From Rickettsia endosymbiont of Ceutorhynchus obstrictus (GTDB lineage Bacteria; Pseudomonadota; Alphaproteobacteria; Rickettsiales; Rickettsiaceae): DNA of 64,000 nucleotides. The stretch covers positions 682,001-746,000 of the forward strand of contig NZ_OZ032162.1 in assembly GCF_964026565.1 (NCBI RefSeq). The letters run 5' to 3'. The position numbers and the translations under genes were made by a program. Below are positions 17,879-27,615 of this stretch, piece after piece. The notes under the pieces are model-generated. The model saw only the letters and a list, made by a program, of their open reading frames with translations. It was not told the DNA's origin and ran no database searches. Positions within the stretch are counted from its first letter, which is position 1, and each line of letters starts with the position of its first letter.

Positions 17879-18826
17879 ATGTTCAAAAACATTGCAGTTT
17901 ATGGAGGCGGTAGTTTCGGTACGGCACTTGCTTGCCAAGTTGCTAGATGCTGTAATAATGCTACCTTATTCTTGCGTGATAGTGAAATTGCTAATGAAAT
18001 TTCAATAAAGAAAACTAATAGTAAATATTTAGACGAAATTATATTGCCGAATAATATAATAGCTACTACGGATTTAACTACCGTCAAGGATTTTGAAGTA
18101 ATTATTATTGCTACACCCTCTATAGCTTTTGATAGTGCAATAAAGCTATTAAAAACTTCCGGTATTTCACCGACCGGTATTTTATTAATTGCAACAAAAG
18201 GCTTTGCAAATAACCCTACCGAGCTATTATCGGCTAGAGTGAAATCTATATTGCCTGATAACCCGATAGCTTTTATTGCCGGACCGAATTTAGCTAAAGA
18301 AATAGCAAATGGGTTATTAACCGGGGTAACTATTGCAAGTTCTGATAAGGATTTAGCCGATAAGCTGGCAATCAGTTTAGCCTCGGAATTTTTTGTTACC
18401 ACTAGTAGTGATGACATTATAACACTACAAATAGCCGGAGCCGTAAAAAACATCATTGCCATTAAAAGCGGTTTGTATGAAGCAAGCGGACAGGGAGAAA
18501 ACGCTAGGGCTTTGCTTATTACGGATGCTTTAAAAGAAATAAAAATTTTATCAAAAGCTCTTGGGGGCATGCAAAGCGATCCGAATATTTTGTTTGAGCC
18601 TTGTATTCTTGGAGATTTGATTCTTACCTGTTATTCCAAAATATCACGTAACGCAAGATTTGGCTATGAACTCGGAATTCAAGAGGATAAAAAGAAATTT
18701 TTACAAGAATATAAAGGGCTAGTAGAAGGAAGAGAAGCGGTAAAATTGGTTTTAGATTTTATACGAAAATATAATCTATTGATGCCGCTTATTTCCTCGG
18801 TAGCTTTGGAACTTGGATTATTATAA
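17879..18826 (+). CDS. gpsA: Glycerol-3-phosphate dehydrogenase [NAD(P)+]
   Basis: This 315-residue cytosolic enzyme reduces DHAP to sn-glycerol-3-phosphate for phospholipid synthesis. The N-terminal nucleotide-binding loop GGGSFGTALA is at residues 9-18. IAGPNLAKEIANG, AGAVKNIIAIKSG with the catalytic lysine, NARALLITDAL and LGDLILTC are all family signatures. Its TAA stop overlaps the ATG of the next gene by one base. It opens a three-gene operon with mreD and mrdA. Confidence 0.93.
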   Translation: MFKNIAVYGGGSFGTALACQVARCCNNATLFLRDSEIANEISIKKTNSKYLDEIILPNNIIATTDLTTVKDFEVIIIATPSIAFDSAIKLLKTSGISPTGILLIATKGFANNPTELLSARVKSILPDNPIAFIAGPNLAKEIANGLLTGVTIASSDKDLADKLAISLASEFFVTTSSDDIITLQIAGAVKNIIAIKSGLYEASGQGENARALLITDALKEIKILSKALGGMQSDPNILFEPCILGDLILTCYSKISRNARFGYELGIQEDKKKFLQEYKGLVEGREAVKLVLDFIRKYNLLMPLISSVALELGLL

Positions 18827-19374
18827 TGTTCAAAATATCCTCGAAGGCAGCTCCGGAAATATTTAAAGAAGTAGCGCAAATAGTATTAAAGCTATTATTT
18901 ATTTTAATATGCTTTTTTATACTATTATTTCCGGTAACGAACTTTAAAATTAATATGGAAAGCGCTATTTTTCCTGCTTGTGAAATAATCCTTATTTATT
19001 ATTTTACTTCTTTTTATAATTTAAGCTTGTGGATGATATTTTTAGCCGGCATGCTGCTTGATCCGCTATATTCAATGCCTTTGGGGACAAATTCTTTAGT
19101 TTTTTTATTAGCTCATTTATTTTTTAAATTAGCCTCACGGTTTTTTCTTGCTAAAAATTATCTCACAAATTTTATTATTTTTTGTACCTATTGCTTTATT
19201 ATATTAAATCTTAGATATTTATTGATATCTATAAAGAATTTTCACTCGGACGGTTATATTACAATATTATTTCAATATTTAACGACTATATTTTCATATA
19301 ATTTAATTCGTCTTTTACTTGACTATCCATTAGATTATTTCAAAAAAAATGCTAAACAAAAAAATATTACATGA
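18826..19374 (+). CDS. mreD: Rod shape-determining protein MreD-like
   Basis: The 182-residue hydrophobic protein has about five membrane segments and includes the MreD-like stretch MIFLAGMLLDPLYSMPLGTNSL (starting about residue 68). It directly precedes a PBP2 gene, the usual mre-mrd order, and overlaps it by 26 bp and gpsA by 1 bp. Sequence similarity in MreD is weak by nature, so context carries much of this assignment. Confidence 0.78.
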   Translation: MFKISSKAAPEIFKEVAQIVLKLLFILICFFILLFPVTNFKINMESAIFPACEIILIYYFTSFYNLSLWMIFLAGMLLDPLYSMPLGTNSLVFLLAHLFFKLASRFFLAKNYLTNFIIFCTYCFIILNLRYLLISIKNFHSDGYITILFQYLTTIFSYNLIRLLLDYPLDYFKKNAKQKNIT

Positions 19375-21145
19375 TCAATTAGTATCGCGTCGAGCCTTTT
19401 TAATCGGCATAGGCAAGCTAGGGCTTTTATCGTTTTTAGGGGTGCGTATGTTTTATTTGCAGCTCATTAAAAGTGAAGAATATAAAACGTTATCCGATAA
19501 AAATCGTATTAATTTTGTGGTTATTCCTCCGGCAAGAGGACGAATTTATGATTTGGAAGGTAATATCCTAGCAACAAATCAAGCATGTTTTCAGTTATTA
19601 ATAGATAGAAATAGCAACGTTAAGTATTTAGATGAATTAGCTTTGATAAGCCAAATTTTGAATTTGTCGTTAGAAAAACAAAGTTATATTAAGCAAAAAA
19701 TCAAAAAATCCGGTAGGCATACACCTTTAATGATACTCGACCAGCTTGATTGGCAACAAGTATCTTTAATTGAAGAGCAAAAACAAAAATTAACCTCAAT
19801 GTTTATTGATATAGGATATTCAAGATTTTATCCGTTCTCAGAAGTTACTTGTCATTTAATCGGCTATACCGGTCGTGTGAATGAACAAGAGAAAAAAGAG
19901 CAAGAATTAAATATTTATAATTTAAGTGATTTTAATATCGGTAAATCCGGAGTTGAAAAATATTACGAACACAAATTACGCGGTGAATTCGGTTATAAAA
20001 AAGTCGAGGTTAATGCCTTTGGTAAACAGGTAAGGGAGATTACTAACGTAGCTAGTAAATCAGGGATAGATATCCATTTAAATATTGATGCTAAGCTGCA
20101 AAAACAGATACAACCATACCTAAATCAACAAGGTTGTTCGGCAATAGTTATGGATACTACAAACGGTAATATATTAATTCTTGCTGCTTCTCCCGTATTT
20201 GAATCAAATAATTTTAGTAAATTATCGGATGATTATTGGAGTAGCTTAACTAACGATCCTTATAAGCCGTTAATCAACAAAACGGTACAAAATTGTTATC
20301 CTCCCGGTTCCGTCTTTAAGATAATTACCGTATTAGCTGCTTTAGAATCAGGCATAAAACCTGATAAAACTTTTTTCTGTAACGGCGCGTCGGTGCTAGG
20401 TACTAATAGTTTTAGATGTTGGAACCATCACGGTCACGGTACTTTAGATATGCTTGGGGCTATAAAACATTCTTGTAATATTTATATGTATGAATTATCA
20501 AGGATAATAGGGGGTGATAAGATATTAGAAACTGCTAGAAAATTCGGCTTCGGTTCAAAAACCGGTATTGATTTAACCTCGGAAAGTTCAGGATTTATTC
20601 CTTCCAAAGAATGGAAAAAACAAAAATTAAAAGCTCCGTGGACAATCGGTGATACTTTTAATTTAGCAATAGGGCAGGGCTTTACCACCGTTACGCCTAT
20701 TCAATTAGCAAGATTTATCACGGCTATAGCCGGCGGTAAATTATATACCCCGCAGATAGTTAAGAATGATTCCGAGTTTCAACCCAAATTTCAACAAATT
20801 GATATTGATCCCCAAAATATTAAAATAATACAAGAAGGGTTATATAATACAGTGAATATAACCGGTGGCACTGCTTACTATAATAGAATATTAGGCGAAA
20901 ATCGTCAATTAGCCGGTAAAACCGGTACTTCGCAAGTACAAGCAAAAGCAAGTGCAAAAGATGATTTAAGCCGTGAATCTATCGCTTGGGAACGACGTAA
21001 CCACGGTCTATTTATAGGATTTGCCCCGTATCATAACCCCAAATATTCGGTTACTATTTTTGTCGACCACGGAGGCGGTGGCAGCAGAGCAGCAGCTCCT
21101 ATCGCTCGGAAAATTATGTCCGATGTTTTAGATAAATATATGTAG
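19349..21145 (+). CDS. mrdA: Penicillin-binding protein 2, peptidoglycan transpeptidase
   Basis: The 598-residue class B PBP has one N-terminal membrane anchor (AFLIGIGKLGLLSFLGVRMFY), a dimerisation domain (PPARGRIYDLEGNILATN) and a transpeptidase domain. The active-site motifs are SVFK with nucleophile Ser near residue 320, SCN near 376 and KTGTS near 529. With the MreD neighbour this is the elongation-specific PBP2 rather than FtsI. It acts at the periplasmic face of the inner membrane. It is translationally coupled to mreD. Confidence 0.92.
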   Translation: MLNKKILHDQLVSRRAFLIGIGKLGLLSFLGVRMFYLQLIKSEEYKTLSDKNRINFVVIPPARGRIYDLEGNILATNQACFQLLIDRNSNVKYLDELALISQILNLSLEKQSYIKQKIKKSGRHTPLMILDQLDWQQVSLIEEQKQKLTSMFIDIGYSRFYPFSEVTCHLIGYTGRVNEQEKKEQELNIYNLSDFNIGKSGVEKYYEHKLRGEFGYKKVEVNAFGKQVREITNVASKSGIDIHLNIDAKLQKQIQPYLNQQGCSAIVMDTTNGNILILAASPVFESNNFSKLSDDYWSSLTNDPYKPLINKTVQNCYPPGSVFKIITVLAALESGIKPDKTFFCNGASVLGTNSFRCWNHHGHGTLDMLGAIKHSCNIYMYELSRIIGGDKILETARKFGFGSKTGIDLTSESSGFIPSKEWKKQKLKAPWTIGDTFNLAIGQGFTTVTPIQLARFITAIAGGKLYTPQIVKNDSEFQPKFQQIDIDPQNIKIIQEGLYNTVNITGGTAYYNRILGENRQLAGKTGTSQVQAKASAKDDLSRESIAWERRNHGLFIGFAPYHNPKYSVTIFVDHGGGGSRAAAPIARKIMSDVLDKYM

Positions 21146-21210
21146 TTAACGCGAACTATGGATAATTCTTATCTATAGTTGGGGTTAGTTAAGTTTTGAG
21201 ATTAACGCCG

Positions 21211-21449
21211 CCGTTGCAAGGAGGTATTGTTGCATGGAACGTTAAACGTCATTGCGAGGCGGCTTTGACCTTGTTGCATGGCTCGATCTTACCCCGTCAT
21301 TGCAAGGAGGGACGTAGTCCCGACGTGGCAACCCAGGAAAAAATAGCAAAAAAATAGCAAAAAATGTTATGAAAATTATTATTTTCTAGATTGCCGCGCT
21401 CCCTTTGGTCGCTCGCAATGACGATTCCGGTAGCCATGCAACAACGCCT
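21211..21449. repeat. Palindromic repeats before fic
   Basis: TTGTTGCATGGCTC and CCATGCAACAACG ends enclose a second-family palindrome with arms TCATTGCAAGGAGGGACGTA and CTTTGGTCGCTCGCAATGACG. A tandem AAAAAATAGC duplication lies in the core. No gene is present. Confidence 0.8.
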
Positions 21450-21505
21450 CTTAACTAAAGAACACATTTAGCTGTATAAAAAATCATAAAAGTAAAAAAA
21501 ATGTA

Positions 21506-21560
21506 TATAACTCATAATTATGTTATTATATGAGTTATAACTTAAGCATTTATAACTCAT
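21506..21560 (+). promoter_or_regulatory. Three half-sites TATAACTCAT at the fic start
   Basis: TATAACTCAT occurs at 21506-21515 and 21551-21560, with its exact inverse ATGAGTTATA at 21530-21539. The first two form a 10-bp inverted repeat with a 14-bp spacer. The third overlaps the start codon. This looks like an operator covering the promoter and start of fic. Confidence 0.6.
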
Positions 21561-22656
21561 GATATGGAATTGGCAACATAAGGATTGGCCTAACTTTAAA
21601 TATGATCAAAAACTTATATTTGAATTAGAGAAACGTTTTATTAACAATAGCGGTATTCTTTTAGGATCAACTAAATATCTTTCAGAATCCGATCAAAATA
21701 ATTTAATTGTTATGCTTGCAAGTAATGAAGCATTAAATACTTCTGAAATTGAGGGAGAATACCTAAACAGAGATAGTGTACAATCTTCTATAAAACGCTA
21801 TTTTAATGTAGCAATAGATAATAGAAAAGCAACCCCTGCCGAAACCGGTATATCGGAAATGCTAGCTAATATGTATTATTCATATGCGAGGCCGTTAAGC
21901 CATAATTATTTGTTTAGTTGGCATGCAATGCTAACTAACGGTAGAAGAGATTTGGGTTCTATAGGAAAATATCGTATTCATGAAGAAGCTATACAAGTAA
22001 TTTCAGGTAAGTATCATGAACCTAACATTCATTTTGAAGCTCCTCCATCTAATATTGTTCAGAAAGAAATGGATAAGTTCATAAAATGGTATAATGATAA
22101 TACAGATTATATCCTTCCTCTTACTAAAGCTGCTATAGCTCATCTTTATTTTGAATCTATACATCCATTTGAAGACGGTAACGGAAGAATAGGTAGAATT
22201 ATTACTATAAAAATGTTATGTCAAAATATAGGACAACCGATATTAATAGCTTTATCACATGTAATAAATCAAGAAAAAAAATTATATTATAACGCTTTAG
22301 AGCGCAATAACAAGAGCCTTGAGATTACTGATTGGATATTATATTTTGTTGAAATAATAGTTAAGGCTCAGGATTATACTTTGCGTAATATTGAGTTTTT
22401 AATAAACAAAACAAAATTTTATGATAGATTTAAAAAGATATTAAATATAAGGCAAGAAAAAGTAATTAAAAGAATTTTTGAAGAGGGAGTAGAAGGCTTT
22501 AAGGGGGGCTTAAGTGCTGAAAATTACATAAATATTACTAAAACTTCTAAAGCTACTGCTACAAGGGATCTTCAGGAATTAGTAGAAATGCAAGCATTTA
22601 CTAAAATTGGAGTACTTAAGGGAACAAGATACAATATTAATTTAGAATCAAAATAA
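21559..22656 (+). CDS. Fic-family AMPylase with N-terminal inhibitory helix and C-terminal winged helix
   Basis: The 365-residue protein has an N-terminal Fic_N-like region, the inhibitory motif TSEIEG at 61-66 (S/T-x-x-x-E-G/N, class II), the Fic active-site loop HPFEDGNGRIGR at 202-213 and a C-terminal winged-helix-like part (TKTSKATATRDLQELV). Intact catalytic His202 and the anion hole imply an active nucleotidyl transferase, normally held off by its own helix. The ATG at 21559 has no ribosome site and lies inside a half-site, suggesting a leaderless or repressed message. The target is unknown. Confidence 0.9.
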   Translation: MIWNWQHKDWPNFKYDQKLIFELEKRFINNSGILLGSTKYLSESDQNNLIVMLASNEALNTSEIEGEYLNRDSVQSSIKRYFNVAIDNRKATPAETGISEMLANMYYSYARPLSHNYLFSWHAMLTNGRRDLGSIGKYRIHEEAIQVISGKYHEPNIHFEAPPSNIVQKEMDKFIKWYNDNTDYILPLTKAAIAHLYFESIHPFEDGNGRIGRIITIKMLCQNIGQPILIALSHVINQEKKLYYNALERNNKSLEITDWILYFVEIIVKAQDYTLRNIEFLINKTKFYDRFKKILNIRQEKVIKRIFEEGVEGFKGGLSAENYINITKTSKATATRDLQELVEMQAFTKIGVLKGTRYNINLESK

Positions 22657-22700
22657 TTTTTTAACTACAAAAAAGCTGCTAACTGTAGTTAAGTATAAGC

Positions 22701-23011
22701 AGGGGCATTGTTGCATGGCTCGAATTTTCGATGTCATTCTAGCTAAAGGCGGGAATCTAGAAAAAACACTTTTAAGTCATCCTGAATTTATTTCAGGATA
22801 TCTTTTAATAGATGCTGAAACAAGTTCAGCATGACATAAGCAAGGCTGGATTCCCGCCTTTAGCTAGGAATGACACCGAGAGCGTTTTTAACCATCCATG
22901 CAACAACACCGGCTTGACCACGGCATCCAGTCAGGCTTTTTAATTTTTTCCGGACCTAGTTAGCAAGCCACGGGGTGACAGTTTTAGACACTTTTTACCA
23001 TCCACGCGATA
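22701..23011. repeat. Palindromic repeat cluster
   Basis: ATTGTTGCATGGCTCGA starts a repeat with arms GTCATTCTAGCTAAAGGCGG and CCGCCTTTAGCTAGGAATGACA and the two-hairpin core. It ends ATCCATGCAACAACACC and is followed by a partial GGCTTGACCACGG-type palindrome. It fills the gap between fic and the foldase gene. Confidence 0.85.
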
Positions 23012-23115
23012 ACATCTCTTCGCAATGACGAGCTTAGAGATATTACCGCTTAAATCAACACTAATAAGCTGTTGCTGAAAGAACATTATACTAAAGTAAA
23101 AGATAAAAATATTAT

Positions 23116-23973
23116 TTATTTTTTACTATCAGCGTCTGTTGCTTCTGCTTTTTTAGGCAACATTATTTTTACATCGGCCTTGCTTTCCAATTCAGCTATA
23201 TATTGCTTTAATACATCGCCCGCTAGCTTGTTGTTTATCATTGTTTTAGCTTCTTCTATAGTCGGTACGCGTACCGGTCTTTTTTCAAGCACGGTAATAA
23301 CATGCCAGCCGAAATCGGTTTTTATAGGTGCCGAAACTTCATTTACTTTTAGAGCAAATGCTTTTTTCTCAAATTCCGGTACTAGCTGTCCTTGTTGATT
23401 TAAAATAATATATCCGATATCTCCACCGTTTGCTTTTGTAGAAGTGTCTGTAGAGTAAGTTTGCGCTAATTTAGCAAAATTCTGTCCTTTGCTTAATTTA
23501 GTTTTAATTTCATTAGCTTCTTTTTGGGTCTTAACTAAAATATGAGCAACTTTTATTTCTTCCTTACCTTTAAGCGACGCTGCATATTTATTATATTCTT
23601 CGTCAATCATCTTGTCGGTAATATGTGATTTTACGTAATTTGATAATAATTCCTGCTGTGCCAGTTGATTTTTAGCATTATCGAGTTTTTCTTGAAATTC
23701 TTTAGAAGATTCAATACCTGACTTTTCTGCTTCTTGCTTTAACAAAATATTATTAACAAAAATTTTTATTAATTGTTCTTGTTGTTCAGGGGCAAAATCT
23801 GCAAATGTTTTGTCCTTTAATTCGGGTTGCATACTAAGTTGTGGGGCAAGCTCCTTCATAATTTGTGATTCTCTCACTTCTCCGCCTTTATAAGTAGCAA
23901 TTACTTTATCATCAGCAAACGCTACGCTAGATAACATACTGATAGATAAGAATATAACAGATAATTTTTTCAT
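23116..23973 (-). CDS. Periplasmic parvulin-type peptidyl-prolyl isomerase (PrsA/SurA-like)
   Basis: The 285-residue protein has a Sec signal (KKLSVIFLSISMLSSVAFA, cut near residue 20), an N-terminal SurA/PrsA-like helical domain (about 25-125) and a rotamase domain (about 135-235). The rotamase contains EIKVAHILVKT, NGGDIGYI, LVPEFEKKAFAL and PIKTDFGWHVITVLEKRP, all typical of parvulins. It should assist folding of exported and outer-membrane proteins. The C-terminus is charged. It is divergent from secA, an apt pairing for export. Confidence 0.9.
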   Translation of the reverse strand: MKKLSVIFLSISMLSSVAFADDKVIATYKGGEVRESQIMKELAPQLSMQPELKDKTFADFAPEQQEQLIKIFVNNILLKQEAEKSGIESSKEFQEKLDNAKNQLAQQELLSNYVKSHITDKMIDEEYNKYAASLKGKEEIKVAHILVKTQKEANEIKTKLSKGQNFAKLAQTYSTDTSTKANGGDIGYIILNQQGQLVPEFEKKAFALKVNEVSAPIKTDFGWHVITVLEKRPVRVPTIEEAKTMINNKLAGDVLKQYIAELESKADVKIMLPKKAEATDADSKK

Positions 23974-24088
23974 TAGATATGGCTCATAATTGTTAAATAT
24001 AAGTTAAATTCTATAAAAACTAAATCCTTGCGTCAACAGCTATTTATAATATTGTTTGATAATTTTATAACAATGCCTTATTTTAGTA

Positions 24089-24119
24089 AAAAAGTAATAA
24101 TTAGGAAGTATTACTTTTT
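24089..24119 (+). promoter_or_regulatory. 11-bp hairpin in the secA leader
   Basis: AAAAAGTAATA (24089-24099) and TATTACTTTTT (24109-24119) pair perfectly over a 9-nt loop and end in a T-run, 51 bp before the secA ATG. It looks like an intrinsic terminator placed in the secA leader. It could attenuate secA, or end a small transcript from the divergent region. Confidence 0.45.
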
Positions 24120-24170
24120 ATAAAAGGTGATACTTCTTGCTGCTAATATTTAATTTAATTCAGGATTTTA

Positions 24171-26903
24171 ATGTTTTCTTTATTTAAAAAACTTTTCGGG
24201 ACGGCAAATGATCGAGTCGTTAAAAAACTATTTTCGGAGGTCGGTAAAATTAATTCATTCGAGCCGATAATTCAAAAGCTTTCGGACGATGAGCTTAAAA
24301 ATAAAACAGAAGAGTTTAAACAGAAGCTAAAAGACGGTGCCACACTAAATGAAATTGCCTATGAGGCGTTTGCGGTCGTACGGGAAGCGGCAAAAAGAGT
24401 CCACGGTACGCGGCATTTTGACGTTCAGCTTATCGGTGGCTTGATATTGCATCGCGGTATGATTACGGAGATGCGTACGGGGGAGGGTAAAACTTTGACT
24501 TCCACGCTGCCGGTATATTTAAATGCTTTACGCGGGAAAGGCGTACATGTCGTAACGGTTAATGATTATTTAGCAAAACGTGACTCCGAATGGATGGGGA
24601 AAATTTATAATTTTCTAGGGGTATCGGTCGGTTGTATTATTAGCGGTATAAGTGATAATTTAAGGCGTGAAGCTTATAATGCCGATGTTACTTATGCCAC
24701 TAATAATGAGCTTGGTTTTGATTATTTAAGGGATAATATGAAGTATAGTATGCAAGAAAAAGTACTTCGTCCCTTTGAATTTGCGGTTATTGACGAAGTC
24801 GATTCAATTTTAATAGATGAGGCCAGAACTCCGCTTGTTATATCAGGTCCTGTTGATGATAATTCGGAGTTATATAGTAAAATTGATAAAATAATACGTA
24901 AGCTAGACGCCGCCGATTATGAAAAAGATGAAAAATTAAAAACAATTAATTTAACGGAAAACGGTATTACTCATACGGAAGCTTTGCTAGCTCAAGAGAA
25001 TATTATAAAGCCCGAATCCGGCTTATATGATTTTGAGAATTTAAGCTTAGTTCATTATGTTAATCAAGCATTAAAAGCTCACAACTTGTTTACGATCGAT
25101 GTGGATTATTTAGTACGTGACGGTAAAGTAATGATTATTGATGAATTTACCGGACGCGTTATGGAAGGACGTCGCTACTCCGAAGGACTGCATCAAGCAT
25201 TAGAAGCCAAAGAATCGGTAAAAATTCAAAATGAAAATCAAACGCTTGCCTCTATTACTTTTCAAAATTATTTCCGTAATTATCCTAAATTATCGGGTAT
25301 GACCGGTACGGCTATGACTGAAGCGTCAGAGTTAAAAGATATTTATAATCTTGACGTGGTTGCCGTGCCGACTAATAACAAAATCAGTAGAATTGACCTT
25401 GACGATGAAATTTACGGGACTAAACAAGATAAATACGATGCTATTTTAAAGCTTATCAAAGAGTGTTACGAGCGCGGGCAGCCGGTATTAGTCGGTACGG
25501 TCAGTATAGAAAAATCGGAAGAAATTTCTAATTTGTTAAATAAACATAAAATTATCCATAAAGTATTAAATGCCAAATTTCATGAACAGGAAGCTTTTAT
25601 TATTGCCCAAGCCGGTCGGTTTAAGGCAATAACTATTGCTACAAATATGGCCGGTCGCGGTACCGATATTATGCTAGGAGGTAATCCGGAAATGCTAATA
25701 GAGCAGTTAATCAAGGAGAATGAGACTCCTGAAAATTATGAAAGCAAAATAGCCGAAATAAAGCAGCAAATAGCCGATGAAAAACAACAAGTTATCAATG
25801 TCGGCGGGTTGTTTGTGATCGGTACGGAAAGGCATGAAAGCCGTCGAATCGATAACCAATTAAGAGGTAGATCAGGCAGACAAGGCGACCCCGGTACTAC
25901 TAAATTTTTTCTCTCCTTAGAAGATGATTTAATGAGGATTTTTGCCTCTGATCGTATTTCAGGAATTTTAAGGACTTTGGGGCTTAAAGACGGTGAAGCA
26001 ATCCATCACCCGATGATTAGCCGCTCCTTAGAAAAAGCTCAGCAAAAAGTTGAAGGACATAACTATGAAATACGTAAAAATTTATTGCGTTTTGATGACG
26101 TAATGAATGATCAACGTAAAATAATATATGAACAACGAAACGAGATTATTAAATCTAAAGATAGTTACGGTTTCTTACGGACGACCACCGAAGAATTAAT
26201 CAAAAAAATAATTTTAATATTTATGCCGACAGGTTCTTATCGTGAAGATTGGGATTTAGAAAATTTGAGCTTAGAATTACATCGTATTTTTGCTATAAAA
26301 TTTGACCGGAGTCTAGTAAGCAAAAACGACGTAACCGAGGAAGACGTTATAAAAATAGTTACGCAAACGGCAAATGAATTATATAAATCAAAAGAAGAAA
26401 CATATAGTACCGATTTAATGCATAATGCAGTAAAATATATTTTATTAACTACTCTTGATCAAGTTTGGAAAGATCATTTACATAGTTTAGATCATTTAAG
26501 GCAAGGTATATCCCTGCGTGCTTATGCTCAAAAAGACCCGCTTAGCGAGTATAAAAGAGAGGCGTTTAATCTGTTTGAACAGATGTTAAATAATTTAAAA
26601 GAGTTATTTGTTCAAACCGTCTATCACTTTCATATCGATACTAGCCATATTCAGAAAGAGGATTTATCGCTTGAGCATAAGAAACTACAAAAAAATATGC
26701 GTGAGAGTAGGGAAGACCCGGCATTTAGTAAATATAATGCCGGCAGTAGCGTAGAAACGGAGCTTAAACCCGTCATCTCCCGCATCGATCCGGAAGATAG
26801 AATAGAATCCGATCCGACCACTTGGGGTAAAGTATCGCGTAATGAATTATGCCCTTGCGGTTCGGGTAAAAAATATAAATATTGCCATGGGAATAATGAG
26901 TAA
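24171..26903 (+). CDS. secA: Preprotein translocase ATPase SecA
   Basis: At 910 residues it is full length. It has an N-terminal KLFGTANDR region, Walker A in MRTGEGKTLTS, Walker B VIDEVDSILIDEARTPL, motif III SGMTGTA, TNMAGRGTDIMLGGN, the arginine-finger region RGRSGRQGDPG and the C-terminal zinc-binding tail CPCGSGKKYKYCHG that contacts SecB and lipids. It drives Sec export from the cytosolic face of the inner membrane. It is single-copy here and divergent from the foldase gene. Confidence 0.97.
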   Translation: MFSLFKKLFGTANDRVVKKLFSEVGKINSFEPIIQKLSDDELKNKTEEFKQKLKDGATLNEIAYEAFAVVREAAKRVHGTRHFDVQLIGGLILHRGMITEMRTGEGKTLTSTLPVYLNALRGKGVHVVTVNDYLAKRDSEWMGKIYNFLGVSVGCIISGISDNLRREAYNADVTYATNNELGFDYLRDNMKYSMQEKVLRPFEFAVIDEVDSILIDEARTPLVISGPVDDNSELYSKIDKIIRKLDAADYEKDEKLKTINLTENGITHTEALLAQENIIKPESGLYDFENLSLVHYVNQALKAHNLFTIDVDYLVRDGKVMIIDEFTGRVMEGRRYSEGLHQALEAKESVKIQNENQTLASITFQNYFRNYPKLSGMTGTAMTEASELKDIYNLDVVAVPTNNKISRIDLDDEIYGTKQDKYDAILKLIKECYERGQPVLVGTVSIEKSEEISNLLNKHKIIHKVLNAKFHEQEAFIIAQAGRFKAITIATNMAGRGTDIMLGGNPEMLIEQLIKENETPENYESKIAEIKQQIADEKQQVINVGGLFVIGTERHESRRIDNQLRGRSGRQGDPGTTKFFLSLEDDLMRIFASDRISGILRTLGLKDGEAIHHPMISRSLEKAQQKVEGHNYEIRKNLLRFDDVMNDQRKIIYEQRNEIIKSKDSYGFLRTTTEELIKKIILIFMPTGSYREDWDLENLSLELHRIFAIKFDRSLVSKNDVTEEDVIKIVTQTANELYKSKEETYSTDLMHNAVKYILLTTLDQVWKDHLHSLDHLRQGISLRAYAQKDPLSEYKREAFNLFEQMLNNLKELFVQTVYHFHIDTSHIQKEDLSLEHKKLQKNMRESREDPAFSKYNAGSSVETELKPVISRIDPEDRIESDPTTWGKVSRNELCPCGSGKKYKYCHGNNE

Positions 26904-27001
26904 ATAAATAATATTATATTTATGAAAACTACTTTGCCTGAGCGTCCGCTTGAAGTTCGAGACAGATTTGATTATAGATTCGGTGTCATTTTCACGCTCC
27001 T

Positions 27002-27242
27002 TTATGTCATTCTAGCTAAAGGCGGGAATCTAGAAAATACTTTTTAAGTCATCCTGAATTTATTTCAGGATCTACTAAAAAAGATGCGCAAAACTTGTTC
27101 AGCATGACAAAGAAAAGTTTAGATTCCAGCCTTTAGCTAGAATGACATCAAAAATTCGAGCCATGCAACAACGCCTTCGGTCGCTCGCAATGACGATTCC
27201 GGTAGCCATGCAACAAGGCTCGCCGCAGCTAGGAACGACATC
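27002..27242. repeat. Palindromic repeats after secA
   Basis: The arms GTCATTCTAGCTAAAGGCGG and CCTTTAGCTAGAATGACATC enclose the two-hairpin core. A GAGCCATGCAACAACGCC end and a partial second-family copy (GGTCGCTCGCAATGACGATTC) follow. This is the last such repeat before the accessory island; none is seen again until about 40.37 kb. Confidence 0.85.
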
Positions 27243-27311
27243 GGGAACGTTTGTATCAATCGCAACAATGTTTCCTTGCGCTGATCTTTCTGAATTTACT
27301 ACTCCTTCTTA

Positions 27312-27340
27312 TTGACAAATATGTAAAAAGATTTTATATT
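27312..27340 (+). promoter_or_regulatory. Strong sigma70 promoter for the 69-residue gene and tRNA-Ala
   Basis: TTGACA (27312-27317) and TATATT (27335-27340) are separated by an optimal 17 bp. The next gene begins 32 bp downstream and tRNA-Ala lies 34 bp after that gene, so both may share this promoter. Confidence 0.7.
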
Positions 27341-27371
27341 ATCTTTTAAGTTTAAACAAATATTATTCAGT

Positions 27372-27581
27372 ATGTCAAAAGCAAAAACCGCTTCAAAAAA
27401 TAACCCGACTTCTAGGGAGCAAGCTAAAGAATATTTTTATAACGGTCAGAAAATTAAGCCGGTAAAGCTTATATCTGTTCAAACTTCTTTTTTGGCAGCG
27501 GAATATGAAGGTTCCGGCGATCTAGTTTTAGGAAATAACGGCAAAGCATTAGCTTGGGGATTAGTAAAAAGTTTATCTTAA
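27372..27581 (+). CDS. Small conserved-looking hypothetical protein
   Basis: The 69-residue protein has a basic N-terminus (SKAKTASKNN), no membrane segment and a compact C-terminal half ending GNNGKALAWGLVKSLS. A consensus promoter 32 bp upstream and its place before a tRNA support a real gene. I do not recognise a family. Confidence 0.6.
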   Translation: MSKAKTASKNNPTSREQAKEYFYNGQKIKPVKLISVQTSFLAAEYEGSGDLVLGNNGKALAWGLVKSLS

Positions 27582-27615
27582 TTTCTCACCTCACAAATCT
27601 CATTAATAAATAATA

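Noticed and set aside
17899..18570. 223-residue ORF antisense to gpsA
   Set aside because: It is a shadow frame of gpsA with low-complexity content and no ribosome site.
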